64,000 nucleotides of DNA, taken from positions 372,001 to 436,000 of the forward strand of contig NZ_SEBR01000004.1 in the NCBI RefSeq assembly GCF_004295795.1. The letters are read 5' to 3'. Origin of the DNA: Flavobacterium sp. Its GTDB lineage: Bacteria; Bacteroidota; Bacteroidia; Flavobacteriales; Flavobacteriaceae. The position numbers were made by a program, and so were the translations under genes. Below the pieces are notes generated by a model. It had not been told where the DNA came from, searched no databases, and saw only the letters and a program-made list of their open reading frames with translations. Below, piece by piece: positions 1 through 8,751 of this stretch. How positions within the stretch are numbered: position 1 is the stretch's first letter; every line of letters starts with the position of its first letter.

Positions 1-169
1 CGAGCAAAGCCACATATTTCGAGATTACGCCTTCCCTTTCGAGTTTTCGCACGCGTTCGTAAACCGCCGTCGCCGACAGGTTAAGCTTGATTGACAAGGC
101 TTTGGTGGTTTGTGTGCTGTCGTGTTGCAGCAGCGAAAGCAGTTTTTGGTCGGTTGTGTCGAGGTGCAT
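1..169 (-). CDS. Lrp/AsnC-family transcriptional regulator (N-terminal part)
   Basis: Only the first 56 codons lie in the window; the gene runs off the left edge. The translation begins MHLDTTDQKLLSLLQHD and continues through an AsnC-type helix-turn-helix with KALSIKLNLS and TAVYERVRKLEREG, the classic start of an Lrp-like feast/famine regulator. The ligand-binding RAM domain is outside the window. It is divergent from a Cys/Met-metabolism PLP enzyme with a 158-bp gap, the usual arrangement for a local regulator of amino-acid catabolism. Family is clear; effector and target are inferred from context. Confidence 0.88.
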   Translation of the reverse strand, partial: MHLDTTDQKLLSLLQHDSTQTTKALSIKLNLSATAVYERVRKLEREGVISKYVALL

Positions 170-239
170 CTGATAAAAAATCTGGAAATTGGAGCGAAAT
201 CGTTTTCTATCCCAAAAATAATCCATTGAAATTGATTTT

Positions 240-258
240 ATCGGATAAATATTCCGAT
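240..258. promoter_or_regulatory. Palindrome, candidate Lrp-type operator
   Basis: A 19-base interrupted palindrome, ATCGGA-N7-TCCGAT, lies in the intergenic region between the divergent Lrp/AsnC gene and the PLP enzyme gene. The perfect 6-base arms and AT-rich centre fit an Lrp-family dimer site. Role is inferred from position. Confidence 0.5.
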
Positions 259-327
259 TTATGAAATTTGTGTTGTGATTTTATCGTGTGTTGTTGTGAT
301 TTGCGTCAGAAACTAATCCACAAAACC

Positions 328-1542
328 ATGGACTTCAATCCCGCAGACAACATTCAGGACTTGCAATATTTTGGAGAGTTCGGAGGCGTAAACCCTTCGA
401 TTTCAGATTCTTCGACCTACACTTTCCTATCGGCCAAAACGATGTTCGACACCTTCGAAGGCAATGCCGACGGCTGCTATCTCTACTCGCGCCATTCGTC
501 TCCGTCGAACCTTTACCTCAACAAGGCGCTGGCTTCGATGGAAGGCACTCAGGCTGCTTGCGTGGCGGCTTCGGGAATGGGCGCGATCACCTCGACTTTG
601 CTGCAGCTTTGCCAATCTGGCGACCACATCGTTTCGAGCCGCACGATTTATGGCGGAACTTACGCTTTCTTGAAAAACTTCGCTCCCAAATTCGGTGTAG
701 CGACGAGTTTCTGTGATTTCACGAAGCCCGAATCGGTTGAGAAAAACATATCCGAAAAGACCAAAATCCTGTATTGCGAAACAGTCTCCAATCCACTTTT
801 GGAAATCGTCGATATTGCAGAAATGGCCCGCATCGCCAAAAAACACGACCTCAAATTGGTCGTCGACAACACTTTTTCGCCGCTTTCCGTCTCTCCGGCA
901 AAACTCGGTGCGGACATCGTGATCCACAGCCTGACCAAATACATCAACGGAAGTTCCGATACGGTTGCGGGCGTGAGTTGTGGCAGCCGCGAATTCGTCG
1001 AGGCCATGAAAGACGTGAATTCGGGCGCGGCCATGCTTTTGGGTCCGACAATGGACAGTCTTCGGTCGGCAAGCGTGATGAAAAACATGAGGACTTTGCA
1101 CCTGAGGATGAAACAGCACAGCAAAAACGCCCACTATCTGGCGGAGAAATTCGAGGAAATCGGACTCAAAACGGTTTATCCCGGACTCAAAAGCCATTCG
1201 GGACACGAACTCTTCAAACGCATGATGAATCCCGAGTACGGCTTTGGCGGAATGCTCACGATAGACGTCGGATCGCTCGAAAAAGCCAACGAGCTTATGG
1301 AACTGATGCAGAAACGAAATTTGGGTTATCTCGCCGTCAGCCTTGGTTTTTACAAAACTTTATTCAGCGCTCCGGGCACTTCGACTTCCTCTGAAATCCC
1401 AATCGAGGAACAGATCGAAATGGGCTTGACCGACGGTTTGATAAGGTTTTCGATCGGGCTTGACAACGACATCGAACGCACCTTCGTCAACATGAGATTC
1501 TGTATGGAAGAAATCGGGATTCTCGATACTGTTTCGGCTTAA
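328..1542 (+). CDS. Cys/Met-metabolism PLP-dependent lyase (methionine gamma-lyase / cystathionine gamma-synthase family)
   Basis: A 404-residue fold-type I PLP enzyme. The PLP lysine lies in SLTKYINGSSDTVAG, preceded by the cofactor aspartate in VVDNTFSPL, with YSRHSSPS near the N-terminus and LAVSLG near the C-terminus as in the cystathionine/methionine lyase family. An in-frame ATG at 268 would add 20 cysteine-rich residues unlike the family, so I start at 328. The divergent Lrp/AsnC regulator suggests a catabolic methionine gamma-lyase, but the loop reads YGGTYAFL, lacking the cysteine typical of canonical methionine gamma-lyase (YGCTFAFL). Cystathionine or homocysteine substrates therefore remain possible. 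Confidence 0.85.
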   Translation: MDFNPADNIQDLQYFGEFGGVNPSISDSSTYTFLSAKTMFDTFEGNADGCYLYSRHSSPSNLYLNKALASMEGTQAACVAASGMGAITSTLLQLCQSGDHIVSSRTIYGGTYAFLKNFAPKFGVATSFCDFTKPESVEKNISEKTKILYCETVSNPLLEIVDIAEMARIAKKHDLKLVVDNTFSPLSVSPAKLGADIVIHSLTKYINGSSDTVAGVSCGSREFVEAMKDVNSGAAMLLGPTMDSLRSASVMKNMRTLHLRMKQHSKNAHYLAEKFEEIGLKTVYPGLKSHSGHELFKRMMNPEYGFGGMLTIDVGSLEKANELMELMQKRNLGYLAVSLGFYKTLFSAPGTSTSSEIPIEEQIEMGLTDGLIRFSIGLDNDIERTFVNMRFCMEEIGILDTVSA

Positions 1543-1670
1543 CACCAAATTGCGGTTCATCAAAACCAGTCTGTGAGTGGCATTTCAGGCTGGTTTTCCT
1601 GTTGCAAAAAACTGTAAGCACGAAGATTATCGTTTGGAACGCCTTATATTTAGCAGACCAAACCGATGTT

Positions 1671-4190
1671 ATGAAACACCTTTACTTCGTCCTTTTCGGA
1701 TGTTTTGCGCTGTCCGCACAAGCCCAGATCATCAATTTTCCCGATCCCGATTTCAAGGCGGCAGTGCTCAACGATTCCTGGAACGACGCCGATGGAGACG
1801 GTGAAATCAGCCAACAGGAAGCGGCGAATGTCGCCGAACTGATACTCAACGGAGCCGCGATCGACAATCTGGAAGGCTTGCAGTATTTTACAGGACTTTC
1901 CAATTTTTACCTTTACAACAGCAGCGTCACCGGTTTTGTTTTGCCGCCATCGACGAACTACAATGATGTCTACGTAGGCAATAATCCGCTTCTTACAAAC
2001 GCTGCGTTTGGGATAAACGGAATGATCAACTATTTTACGTTCAACGACAACGACGCCTTTACGAACCTGAACCTTCCCGGTGTCACCTCGACGAATACTA
2101 CGTTCTCGATATCCGGAAACGGGCTACTGGCAACGGTGAACTTGCCGGCCATGACGCACGTAGGAAATGACTTCACCATATCTGACAATCCTGCGCTGGG
2201 TTCGATCAATTTCCCTGTCTTACAGTCGTCGAGCGCGTCGATTTTCGATATTAAAAACAATTCGAGCCTATCGACACTCGACCTAAGCGAAAAAACGTTC
2301 CTGTTCCTGACAGTGGAAAATAACGGGCTTACATCGGTCAACCTGAACAATCTGACTTGTGACTTCGGATTTTCGCTTGCGAACAACCAACTCGAATCGC
2401 TCGACCTTTCTTCCTTTTCGATTTCTTACGCCACTTTGGTCGATCTGTCAGGGAACAATTATGACGATGCCTCAGACTTACAGCTATACGGACCCTGGGC
2501 AACGGAAGGCGTCGGCGGCACCGCTAATCTGAAAATAAACAATACGCAACTTACATCTTTGTCTTTTGGGGCGCAGCTCAGATTGAGTACTTTGACGGTC
2601 AACGACAACCTGCTTCTTGAAACGATAAATTTCAGGAACGGGAAATTCGAGACTTGCCAAGGCGGATATTGTGCGATCCAAAGTCTGTCGTTCAGCAACA
2701 ATCCGGCGTTGAATTTGGTTTGCACCGATGCTTTCGAAGGCTATGCGCTCGAACAGGCCAATTACGTAAGTGGCCCAGATTGGGTGCATCAGCATATCGA
2801 CCCCAATGTCGCCGTTAGTGTCAACTGTTTTTACGATCCGCCGGGAACTTTCAATTCAGCCTCAGGTTTGGTGCGATACGATCTCGACGGAAATGGCTGT
2901 TCGGCCTCGGATCCATTATTGCCTTTCGTTCCTGTGGCGACTTCCGATTCCCAGGTTACGCAGAATACGGCTTACGCGAACGGCCTCGGCGGCTATTACG
3001 CCACGACTTCGGGAGCGACGCTGACCTTGACGCCGTCGGTCAATACCGACTATTTCACGGTTTCACCGGCATCGGCCAACCTGACTTTCACGGGATTCGG
3101 AAGTTCACAAACCGCAGATTTTTGCGTCTCGGCCAACGGATCGCACCACGATCTGGCGATAGACGTGATTTCGATGGACGTCGCAATTGCCGGTTTCGAC
3201 ACCAAATACCGAATCATTTATCGCAACCAAGGCACGACTACGCAAGCCGGAACGGTTGCCGCAAATTTCTGGACCACTCAGGAATTCCTAAGCGCTTCGG
3301 TTTCGCCAACGAGTCAAACCGCTGGAAATCTCACTTGGGATTTCACCGATCTGAAGCCTTTCGAGACGCGAATCATAGATGTGACGCTTAACATAAACGG
3401 TCCGACGGATACGCCACCGATAAACTCCGGAAACACGGTCAGCCTATCAGCATCGGTCACGGCAGCGGCAGACGAAACGATGTCTGACAATAACGACACT
3501 TGCTTAAAAGCTGTGGCGAATTCGTTCGATCCCAACGACAAACAAGTTTCCCAAGGTGACATCGTCTTGCTAGGGCAAACGCTCACCGACGGCCTCACCT
3601 ACACGATCCGTTTCCAGAATACGGGAACTGCAAACGCCCAAAGCGTCGTGATTACCGACTTTATCAACGGTGATTTCAACCTTGCGTCCATACGACCGAT
3701 CGCTTCGAGCCATGCGTTCAAGATGAGACGGAAAGACAATTTGGTGGAATTCTGGTTCGAGGAAATCGATCTGCCTTATGAATCCGCCAACGAACCCGCC
3801 AGCCATGGCTTTGTGACTTATACCGTAAAGTCAAATCAGGCTTTCGATTTGTTTTCGGTTTACGAAAATACGGCCAACATCTACTTCGATTACAACCTTC
3901 CGATCGTGACCAATACGACGCAAACCACTGTCGTCGAACTCGGAACGCCCGACAATGCGGTTTCGAGATTCAAGGTGTATCCGAATCCGGCCAGCAATCT
4001 TGTAAACGTGAGTTCCCAAGATGGATCTGACGTGAAAGCCGTGATCTACAACCTTTCGGGACAATTGCTTTTGAAAACCGAATCGGCTCCTAATCCTGTC
4101 ATCGACGTCTCGAAACTTTCGGTGGGAACGTATCTCCTCAAGCTTTCATCGGCCAACGGAAGCCAAACCCAAAAGCTCATCCGATACTGA
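1671..4190 (+). CDS. T9SS-sorted cell-surface protein with leucine-rich-type repeats and DUF7619-like domain
   Basis: An 839-residue secreted protein. The chosen ATG opens a clean signal peptide (MKHLYFVLFGCFALSAQAQ); an upstream in-frame ATG at 1602 would add 23 unlikely residues. Order: a short N-terminal segment with a calcium-loop-like DADGDGEISQQEA; about 300 residues of degenerate leucine-rich repeats (NNPLLTNAAF, LDLSSFSIS, FSNNPALNLVC); a CARDB/DUF7619-like region with FDPNDKQVSQGDI and YTIRFQNTGTANAQ, a hallmark of Bacteroidota surface proteins; and a type A sorting domain starting FKVYPNPASN and ending KLIRY. Probably a surface adhesin or binding protein; ligand unknown. Monocistronic, ending at a strong terminator. 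Confidence 0.85.
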   Translation: MKHLYFVLFGCFALSAQAQIINFPDPDFKAAVLNDSWNDADGDGEISQQEAANVAELILNGAAIDNLEGLQYFTGLSNFYLYNSSVTGFVLPPSTNYNDVYVGNNPLLTNAAFGINGMINYFTFNDNDAFTNLNLPGVTSTNTTFSISGNGLLATVNLPAMTHVGNDFTISDNPALGSINFPVLQSSSASIFDIKNNSSLSTLDLSEKTFLFLTVENNGLTSVNLNNLTCDFGFSLANNQLESLDLSSFSISYATLVDLSGNNYDDASDLQLYGPWATEGVGGTANLKINNTQLTSLSFGAQLRLSTLTVNDNLLLETINFRNGKFETCQGGYCAIQSLSFSNNPALNLVCTDAFEGYALEQANYVSGPDWVHQHIDPNVAVSVNCFYDPPGTFNSASGLVRYDLDGNGCSASDPLLPFVPVATSDSQVTQNTAYANGLGGYYATTSGATLTLTPSVNTDYFTVSPASANLTFTGFGSSQTADFCVSANGSHHDLAIDVISMDVAIAGFDTKYRIIYRNQGTTTQAGTVAANFWTTQEFLSASVSPTSQTAGNLTWDFTDLKPFETRIIDVTLNINGPTDTPPINSGNTVSLSASVTAAADETMSDNNDTCLKAVANSFDPNDKQVSQGDIVLLGQTLTDGLTYTIRFQNTGTANAQSVVITDFINGDFNLASIRPIASSHAFKMRRKDNLVEFWFEEIDLPYESANEPASHGFVTYTVKSNQAFDLFSVYENTANIYFDYNLPIVTNTTQTTVVELGTPDNAVSRFKVYPNPASNLVNVSSQDGSDVKAVIYNLSGQLLLKTESAPNPVIDVSKLSVGTYLLKLSSANGSQTQKLIRY

Positions 4191-4215
4191 TACTACACGG
4201 ATTGCATCCAACACA

Positions 4216-4239
4216 AAACCCGCTTCGAACAGCGGGTTT
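4216..4239. terminator. Bidirectional intrinsic terminator
   Basis: A perfect 9-bp stem (AAACCCGCT / AGCGGGTTT) with a 6-base loop sits between convergent genes. T-rich sequence follows on the + strand (CTTTGTTTTT) and a shorter T-rich tail on the minus strand. Confidence 0.8.
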
Positions 4240-4258
4240 CTTTGTTTTTAGAGGTTCA

Positions 4259-4993
4259 TCACCAAGGAATTTCACCCGTTTCAGGATTCGCTTCCTCGCT
4301 GAAAAATTTGCCGGTCGGGCCGTTTTCGTCCAACAAAGCATATTTCGAGATCCTTTTTCCGGCAACTTCCAGCTCACCGCCGACGTGGTTCGTAAAATCA
4401 GTACTCGTGTAGCCGGGACAAACTGCGTTCACCTTGATTTTTGTGTCTTTGAGCTCGTAAGCCAAGTGAACCGTGTACATGTTCAAAGCCGATTTGGACG
4501 AGGAATAAGCCGCCAAAACTTTATAGTCGTAAGCGGCATAATCCGGATCGCTGGCCAAGGTTAGCGAGCCCATATTCGAACTCACGTTGACGATTCGCGC
4601 CGCATCGGATGCCTTAAGCAAATCCAGAAATGCCGTCGTAGCGCGGATTGCGCCGTATAAATTGGTTTCAAAAACGCTTTTGAAGTTTTCGATAGTCGCC
4701 TCGGACGGACTTTGCGCTATGCCACTGATTCCTGCGTTGTTGACCAAAACATCCAACACATCTGTTTTTTGGCCGATCTCGGACTTGGCTTTCTCGACGG
4801 AAGCTTCGCTGGTTACGTCAAGTTGTATCGATTCGATATTCGCCAAGCCTTGTGATTTCAGTTCTTCGACCGCTTTTCGCCCGTTTTCAGGATTGCGGCT
4901 TGCGAGATAGACGTAAAATCCCTGCCGCAACAATTGTTTGGCGGTTTCTAGTCCGATGCCTTTGTTGGCGCCGGTTATCAATGCTTTTTTCAT
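4259..4993 (-). CDS. SDR-family NAD(P)-dependent oxidoreductase
   Basis: A 244-residue classical short-chain dehydrogenase/reductase. It starts MKKALITGANKGIGLETAK, giving the TGxxxGIG dinucleotide motif; NNAG appears as LVNNAGISG, the catalytic serine region as IVNVSSNMG, and the catalytic pair in YSSSKSAL. The shape resembles carbonyl-reductase-like SDRs, but no substrate can be read from sequence. It lies 78 bp downstream of a Crp/Fnr-like regulator on the same strand. Its own promoter region carries a TTTACCA-containing palindrome and a GAACTTTG -7-like element matching other promoters in the window, so control by that regulator family is likely. Confidence 0.92.
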   Translation of the reverse strand: MKKALITGANKGIGLETAKQLLRQGFYVYLASRNPENGRKAVEELKSQGLANIESIQLDVTSEASVEKAKSEIGQKTDVLDVLVNNAGISGIAQSPSEATIENFKSVFETNLYGAIRATTAFLDLLKASDAARIVNVSSNMGSLTLASDPDYAAYDYKVLAAYSSSKSALNMYTVHLAYELKDTKIKVNAVCPGYTSTDFTNHVGGELEVAGKRISKYALLDENGPTGKFFSEEANPETGEIPW

Positions 4994-5047
4994 TTTTTTA
5001 CGATTTTTTGTTCGCCAGCAAAGTTCTTATCCAAAAAAACGAAAAGG

Positions 5048-5063
5048 TTTACCATTTGGTAAA
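5048..5063 (-). promoter_or_regulatory. Perfect palindrome upstream of SDR gene, candidate Crp/Fnr-type operator
   Basis: TTTACCA-TT-TGGTAAA, two perfect 7-base arms, lies between the regulator stop and the SDR start. Read on the minus strand it gives AACGCTTTTTACCAAATG, and exactly 31 bases after TACC comes GAACTTTG, a -7-like element. The same TACC-to-(-7) distance is found at two other promoters in the window (44.8 and 46.0 kb), and 32 at a third (53.6 kb). Confidence 0.65.
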
Positions 5064-5071
5064 AAGCGTTT

Positions 5072-5638
5072 TCAGCCGATGTTTTTCCGTATCCGACTAA
5101 GGGATTGTTGCGTCACGCCAAGATAAGATGCGATATGGACCAATGGAACCTGGTTGACCAACGACGGATAATTTTTGAGAAATTCGAGATAACGACTTGT
5201 CGCATCGTGTGAAATCACCGGGCCTTTGCGCGATTTCTGGTACATGCAAAGTTGTACCATCTTGTTTTTCATGTTGTCCCAACCTGCAATCGAGCGCGAA
5301 AGTTCGTCCCAATCTTGCTTCGCGAATGTGATAAGTTCGCAATCTGTGGCCGCCTGGATGTTTTCTGTTGAAACCAAACCCGATTCGAAATTCGGATAAT
5401 CGACCACGAGATTGTCTTCTGGAATGAAACAGCGCGTGATTTCTTGTCCGTGCTTGTCGTAATAACAACCTCGCATGACGCCTTTAACTACAAAACCTAC
5501 CTGTTTTGGAATTTGTCCGGCCTGGGAAAAATAGTTGTCTTTTTTAAGTTGGATTTGTTCCGACTTCGCGATAATCAAATCAAGCTGCAGTTTGTTCAGA
5601 TTCCCGAACTGCAGCACGAACGCGATAAACTTTTCCAT
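5072..5638 (-). CDS. Crp/Fnr-family transcriptional regulator
   Basis: A 188-residue regulator with an N-terminal cyclic-nucleotide-binding-like beta barrel (about residues 10-120: FSQAGQIPKQVGFVVKGVMRG, then ITRCFIPED) and a short C-terminal helix-turn-helix (VPLVHIASYLGVTQQSLSRIR). It lacks the glutamate-arginine cAMP signature and the N-terminal cysteine array of FNR, so the signal is unknown; many Bacteroidota have such stand-alone paralogs. It precedes the SDR gene on the same strand, and a palindrome lies between them. A second regulator with a similar recognition helix (LGITKETLSRIR) lies at 48 kb. Confidence 0.9.
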   Translation of the reverse strand: MEKFIAFVLQFGNLNKLQLDLIIAKSEQIQLKKDNYFSQAGQIPKQVGFVVKGVMRGCYYDKHGQEITRCFIPEDNLVVDYPNFESGLVSTENIQAATDCELITFAKQDWDELSRSIAGWDNMKNKMVQLCMYQKSRKGPVISHDATSRYLEFLKNYPSLVNQVPLVHIASYLGVTQQSLSRIRKNIG

Positions 5639-5704
5639 ATCGGCAATTTAGTTGGTGCAATGACCGAATTGAGTACGATCAGCAAAATCGGCAGCAAAAC
5701 AAAA

Positions 5705-5723
5705 CCCGCCGGTAAAAAGCGGG
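5705..5723 (-). terminator. Intrinsic terminator of the amino-acid permease
   Basis: On the minus strand a CCCGC / GCGGG stem follows the permease stop by a few bases and runs into TTTTGTTTT. Confidence 0.75.
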
Positions 5724-5730
5724 CTCGAAG

Positions 5731-7662
5731 TTAAACGGTTTTGAGATTGAGCTTACTGTTTTTGCGGCTGAATCCGAAGTAAATCGATAGTCCGATGAGA
5801 AGCCAGATCGAGAAATAAAGCCAGTTCCAGACCGAAAGTTCGGCCATCATGTACAAACAGGAAATCAGGCCAAGCATCGGGATAAGCGACAATTTCTGGC
5901 GGAAAGCCCAGATCGCCAATCCGACGAGCACTACGAAAAAGATCCACATCGGGATTTTGTGCTTGAAAAGATCGAATCCTGACTCGTATTTGATTTGCTC
6001 ACGCACTGGAAGTTCGTTCACCAAAGAAATATACTGGCTTTCGTCGTTTTTGGAAATCGCCGATAGATTGGCCTCGAGATCAGTTCCCGAAGTAAGTTTC
6101 GACTCGTGTTCCTGTTTGAGGAATTGAGCCGAAGCCGCCACTTCTTCTTTGGTCATCGAAGTCACGAGCGTCTTGGAATCGTTCATTTTGGCCTCGTTGG
6201 TAATGAAAGCCATCGTCTGTTTGCTGTTGTAAGTGAACGCGAAAATCAGTCCGGCGACAAGCGCGAGCGGCACGATGAACTGCGAATTCACATAAGGGAT
6301 GCGGAATTTTCCCCTTGGAATATCGGTGCGGTTCTGGAGCGTCAGAACGCCGGCGCAAACCAGTACGAAAGCGAAAAGCGTTCCTATCGAACACAAATCT
6401 GTGACCATCGTCAAATTCAGGAAAAGCGCCGGAACAGCGACCACGAATCCTGTAACGATCGTGGCATAAGATGGCGTCTTGAACTTCGGATGCACTCGCG
6501 AGTACCTTTTCGGAAGCAGTCCGTCGCGACTCATGCTCATCCAGATACGGGGTTGTCCCATCTGAAAGACCAAAAGAACGCTTGCCATGGCGACAACGGC
6601 GCTTACCGCGATGATTCCGGACATCCATTTCAGATCGAGTTTGTCGAACACGAACGCAAGCGGATCGCCCACGTTGAGTTCGCTGTATTTCACCATTCCG
6701 GTCAGGACCAAAGCGATGATCACGTACAATATAGTACAGATTATGATTGCCCACATCATGCCTTTCGGAAGGTCTTTTTGTGGATTTTTGCACTCTTCGG
6801 CCGTGGTGGAAATGGCGTCGAATCCGATATAAGCGAAGAAAACCGCCGACACGCCTTTGAGCACGCCCGCCACTCCGTTTGGCGCAAAAGGATCCCAATT
6901 GTCAGTATCGACATAGAAAACACCTACGGCGATCACCAAAAGGATGATGCAAAGTTTTACGGCAACCATCAAATTGCTCGCGTTTCTCGATTCTTTCATG
7001 CCGCGATAAACCAATGCCGTGATGATGATGATGATCAGAAGCGCGGGGAAATCGGCGACAAAATGGAAGCTTCCGATTGTTGGCGAAGTCGTCCAGGCTG
7101 TGTAAGCGTGTTGTACCGATGCGTCGAGGTCGGCGAAAGCTTTCCCGCTCTCGATCAATTTCGTGGCGTCGGCAAATCCGTTCGAGGCCGTCAGATAGTC
7201 CATCTGCATCCATTGCGGCAGATTGATTCCGCCCGAATCGAGCAGGCTCGTGAAGTAATCGCTCCAGGAAATGGCTACGGTTATGTTTCCAATGGCATAT
7301 TCCATGATCAATGCCCAACCGATTATCCACGCGATGATTTCCCCGAAAGCGACATACGAATACGTGTAAGCGCTTCCCGAAACCGGCACCATCGAGGCGA
7401 ATTCCGCGTAAGCGAACGCTGCAAAACCGCAGGCCAGCGCCGTGAAGATGAATAGGAAAATTACGGCCGGACCGCCGTCTGAGCTGGCTTTTCCGATTGT
7501 ACTGAAAATTCCGGCTCCGATGATTGCTGCAATCCCGAAGGCTGTCAGGTCGCGTGCCGTGAGGTGTTTGCCCAATGCCGCGTGCCCGTCGGCCTCGTTG
7601 TTCTCTACCTGACGCAGAATGTCACTGACGCTTTTTTTTCGGAATAAATCTTGAAATGCCAT
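5731..7662 (-). CDS. APC-superfamily amino-acid permease (cationic amino-acid transporter type)
   Basis: A 643-residue inner-membrane transporter with about 12-14 hydrophobic segments. The N-terminus (LTARDLTAFGIAAIIGAGIF) carries the conserved APC helix-1 G-A/S-G-I motif, and FFAYIGFDAISTTAEECKNP is the signature of the CAT (SLC7A1-4-like) branch. Length and the extra C-terminal helices also fit that branch. A hydrophilic insert of about 80 residues (near residues 475-555, rich in K, E and S) lies before the last helices and is longer than usual. Substrate is probably an amino acid; which one is not visible. Monocistronic, with its own terminator. Confidence 0.9.
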   Translation of the reverse strand: MAFQDLFRKKSVSDILRQVENNEADGHAALGKHLTARDLTAFGIAAIIGAGIFSTIGKASSDGGPAVIFLFIFTALACGFAAFAYAEFASMVPVSGSAYTYSYVAFGEIIAWIIGWALIMEYAIGNITVAISWSDYFTSLLDSGGINLPQWMQMDYLTASNGFADATKLIESGKAFADLDASVQHAYTAWTTSPTIGSFHFVADFPALLIIIIITALVYRGMKESRNASNLMVAVKLCIILLVIAVGVFYVDTDNWDPFAPNGVAGVLKGVSAVFFAYIGFDAISTTAEECKNPQKDLPKGMMWAIIICTILYVIIALVLTGMVKYSELNVGDPLAFVFDKLDLKWMSGIIAVSAVVAMASVLLVFQMGQPRIWMSMSRDGLLPKRYSRVHPKFKTPSYATIVTGFVVAVPALFLNLTMVTDLCSIGTLFAFVLVCAGVLTLQNRTDIPRGKFRIPYVNSQFIVPLALVAGLIFAFTYNSKQTMAFITNEAKMNDSKTLVTSMTKEEVAASAQFLKQEHESKLTSGTDLEANLSAISKNDESQYISLVNELPVREQIKYESGFDLFKHKIPMWIFFVVLVGLAIWAFRQKLSLIPMLGLISCLYMMAELSVWNWLYFSIWLLIGLSIYFGFSRKNSKLNLKTV

Positions 7663-7862
7663 GTTTTGTTGGTGAAAGGATTGAAAATTTTCAACGGCGC
7701 AAAATAAGGTTTTTTGAAAAACTTCGGGCCAAAATTACGAGGCTCGTAATTCGCCTGCCAATATTTTGAAGCATTCCCATATTCCCGACAACAATAGCCG
7801 AAACTTATTCCGAAATCAAATCTAATAATGATTTTTGATAGAAATTTCGTGCATACGGAACC

Positions 7863-7870
7863 TATTTTTG
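7863..7870 (+). promoter_or_regulatory. -7 promoter element of ahpC
   Basis: TATTTTTG matches the Bacteroidota TAnnTTTG -7 consensus, 33 bases before the ahpC ATG. A TTTG at 7834-7837 may be the upstream element, though the spacing is slightly long. Confidence 0.6.
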
Positions 7871-7903
7871 CGGCATAAAAATAACTTTTAAAGCCAAATA
7901 ATT

Positions 7904-8539
7904 ATGTCATTCGTAGGTAAAAAATTTCCAAGCATCGCTGTAGACGCCATTTCTGAAATGGGCGACAACCTAAAGATCAACATCTTCGAGGAAGCCGTGA
8001 ACAACAATAAAAAGGTATTGCTTTTCTGGTATCCGAAAGACTTTACTTTCGTTTGCCCGACAGAATTGCACGCTTTCCAGGCTGCGTTGCCGGAATTCGA
8101 AAGCCGCAACACAATCGTGATCGGAGCTTCTTGCGACACGAATGAAGTACACTTTGCCTGGTTGAACACACCAAAGAACAACGGCGGAATCGAAGGCGTG
8201 ACTTATCCGATCCTTGCCGACACGAACCGCAACCTGGCCAACATCCTTGGAATTCTCGACATCGAGTCATCGCGTTACGACGAAGAAAACGACACACTTT
8301 TGGTAGAAGGCTCGAACGTGACTTACCGCGCGACTTACCTTATCGACGAAACCGGAAAAGTTTTCCACGAAAGCGTAAATGACATGCCACTTGGCCGCAA
8401 TGTAGCCGAATACCTTCGTTTGGTCGACGCTTACACACACGTTCAGACAAAAGGCGAAGTTTGTCCTGCGAACTGGGAAGAAGGAAAAGAGGCGATGAGC
8501 GCTACTCGTGAAGGAGTCGCAAGCTACTTGAATAATTAA
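7904..8539 (+). CDS. ahpC: AhpC/Prx1-type 2-Cys peroxiredoxin
   Basis: A 211-residue typical 2-Cys peroxiredoxin that reduces hydrogen peroxide and organic hydroperoxides in the cytoplasm. The peroxidatic cysteine is in DFTFVCPTELHAF and the resolving cysteine in GEVCPANWEEGK; the C-terminal tail is of the AhpC kind. A thioredoxin gene and a small partner gene follow after a 212-bp repeat-containing gap, so the thioredoxin may be its reductant. No ahpF lies nearby. No OxyR-type regulator is seen in the window. Confidence 0.95.
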   Translation: MSFVGKKFPSIAVDAISEMGDNLKINIFEEAVNNNKKVLLFWYPKDFTFVCPTELHAFQAALPEFESRNTIVIGASCDTNEVHFAWLNTPKNNGGIEGVTYPILADTNRNLANILGILDIESSRYDEENDTLLVEGSNVTYRATYLIDETGKVFHESVNDMPLGRNVAEYLRLVDAYTHVQTKGEVCPANWEEGKEAMSATREGVASYLNN

Positions 8540-8543
8540 TTAA

Positions 8544-8573
8544 AATTCCAAGTCTCAAATTCCAAATTCCAAA
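8544..8573. repeat. Left arm of intergenic AAATTCCAAAT inverted repeat
   Basis: The stretch between ahpC and the thioredoxin gene is bracketed by CAAATTCCAAAT-type repeats: this arm, and the inverted arm at 8707-8739. Between them lie three near-tandem 11-mers (CCGAAGTAnnA, about 8580-8612). No coding sequence is evident. Confidence 0.6.
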
Positions 8574-8706
8574 GCTGTGCCGAAGTAGCACCGAAGTAAT
8601 ACCGAAATTACACTAAGTTACATTGGATGCGTGCTGAATTGCCACAGATTCCGGCTCGGTGAAAGCATAGCAAAATCGCGAAGCGATTGCAGCTAATAGG
8701 TTTCAA

Positions 8707-8739
8707 AATTGGAATTTGGGATTTGGAATTTGGGATTTT
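8707..8739. repeat. Right arm of intergenic AAATTCCAAAT inverted repeat
   Basis: ATTTGGAATTTGGGATT-type repeats, inverted relative to the arm at 8544-8573. The arm ends 13 bases before the thioredoxin start, so a transcript running from ahpC could fold a long hairpin over the ribosome-binding region of the next gene. Confidence 0.6.
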
Positions 8740-8751
8740 CAAACAAAATCC

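Noticed and set aside
268..327. N-terminal extension of the Cys/Met lyase
   Set aside because: The 20 extra residues are cysteine-rich, derive from promoter-like sequence and are not typical of the family.
5072..5638. FNR oxygen sensor
   Set aside because: The cysteine arrangement of FNR is absent; only the fold and the short helix-turn-helix fit, so I call it Crp/Fnr-type only.
6106..7455. 449-codon open frame opposite the amino-acid permease
   Set aside because: Histidine- and arginine-rich translation with no domain; it is the antisense shadow of a clear transporter.
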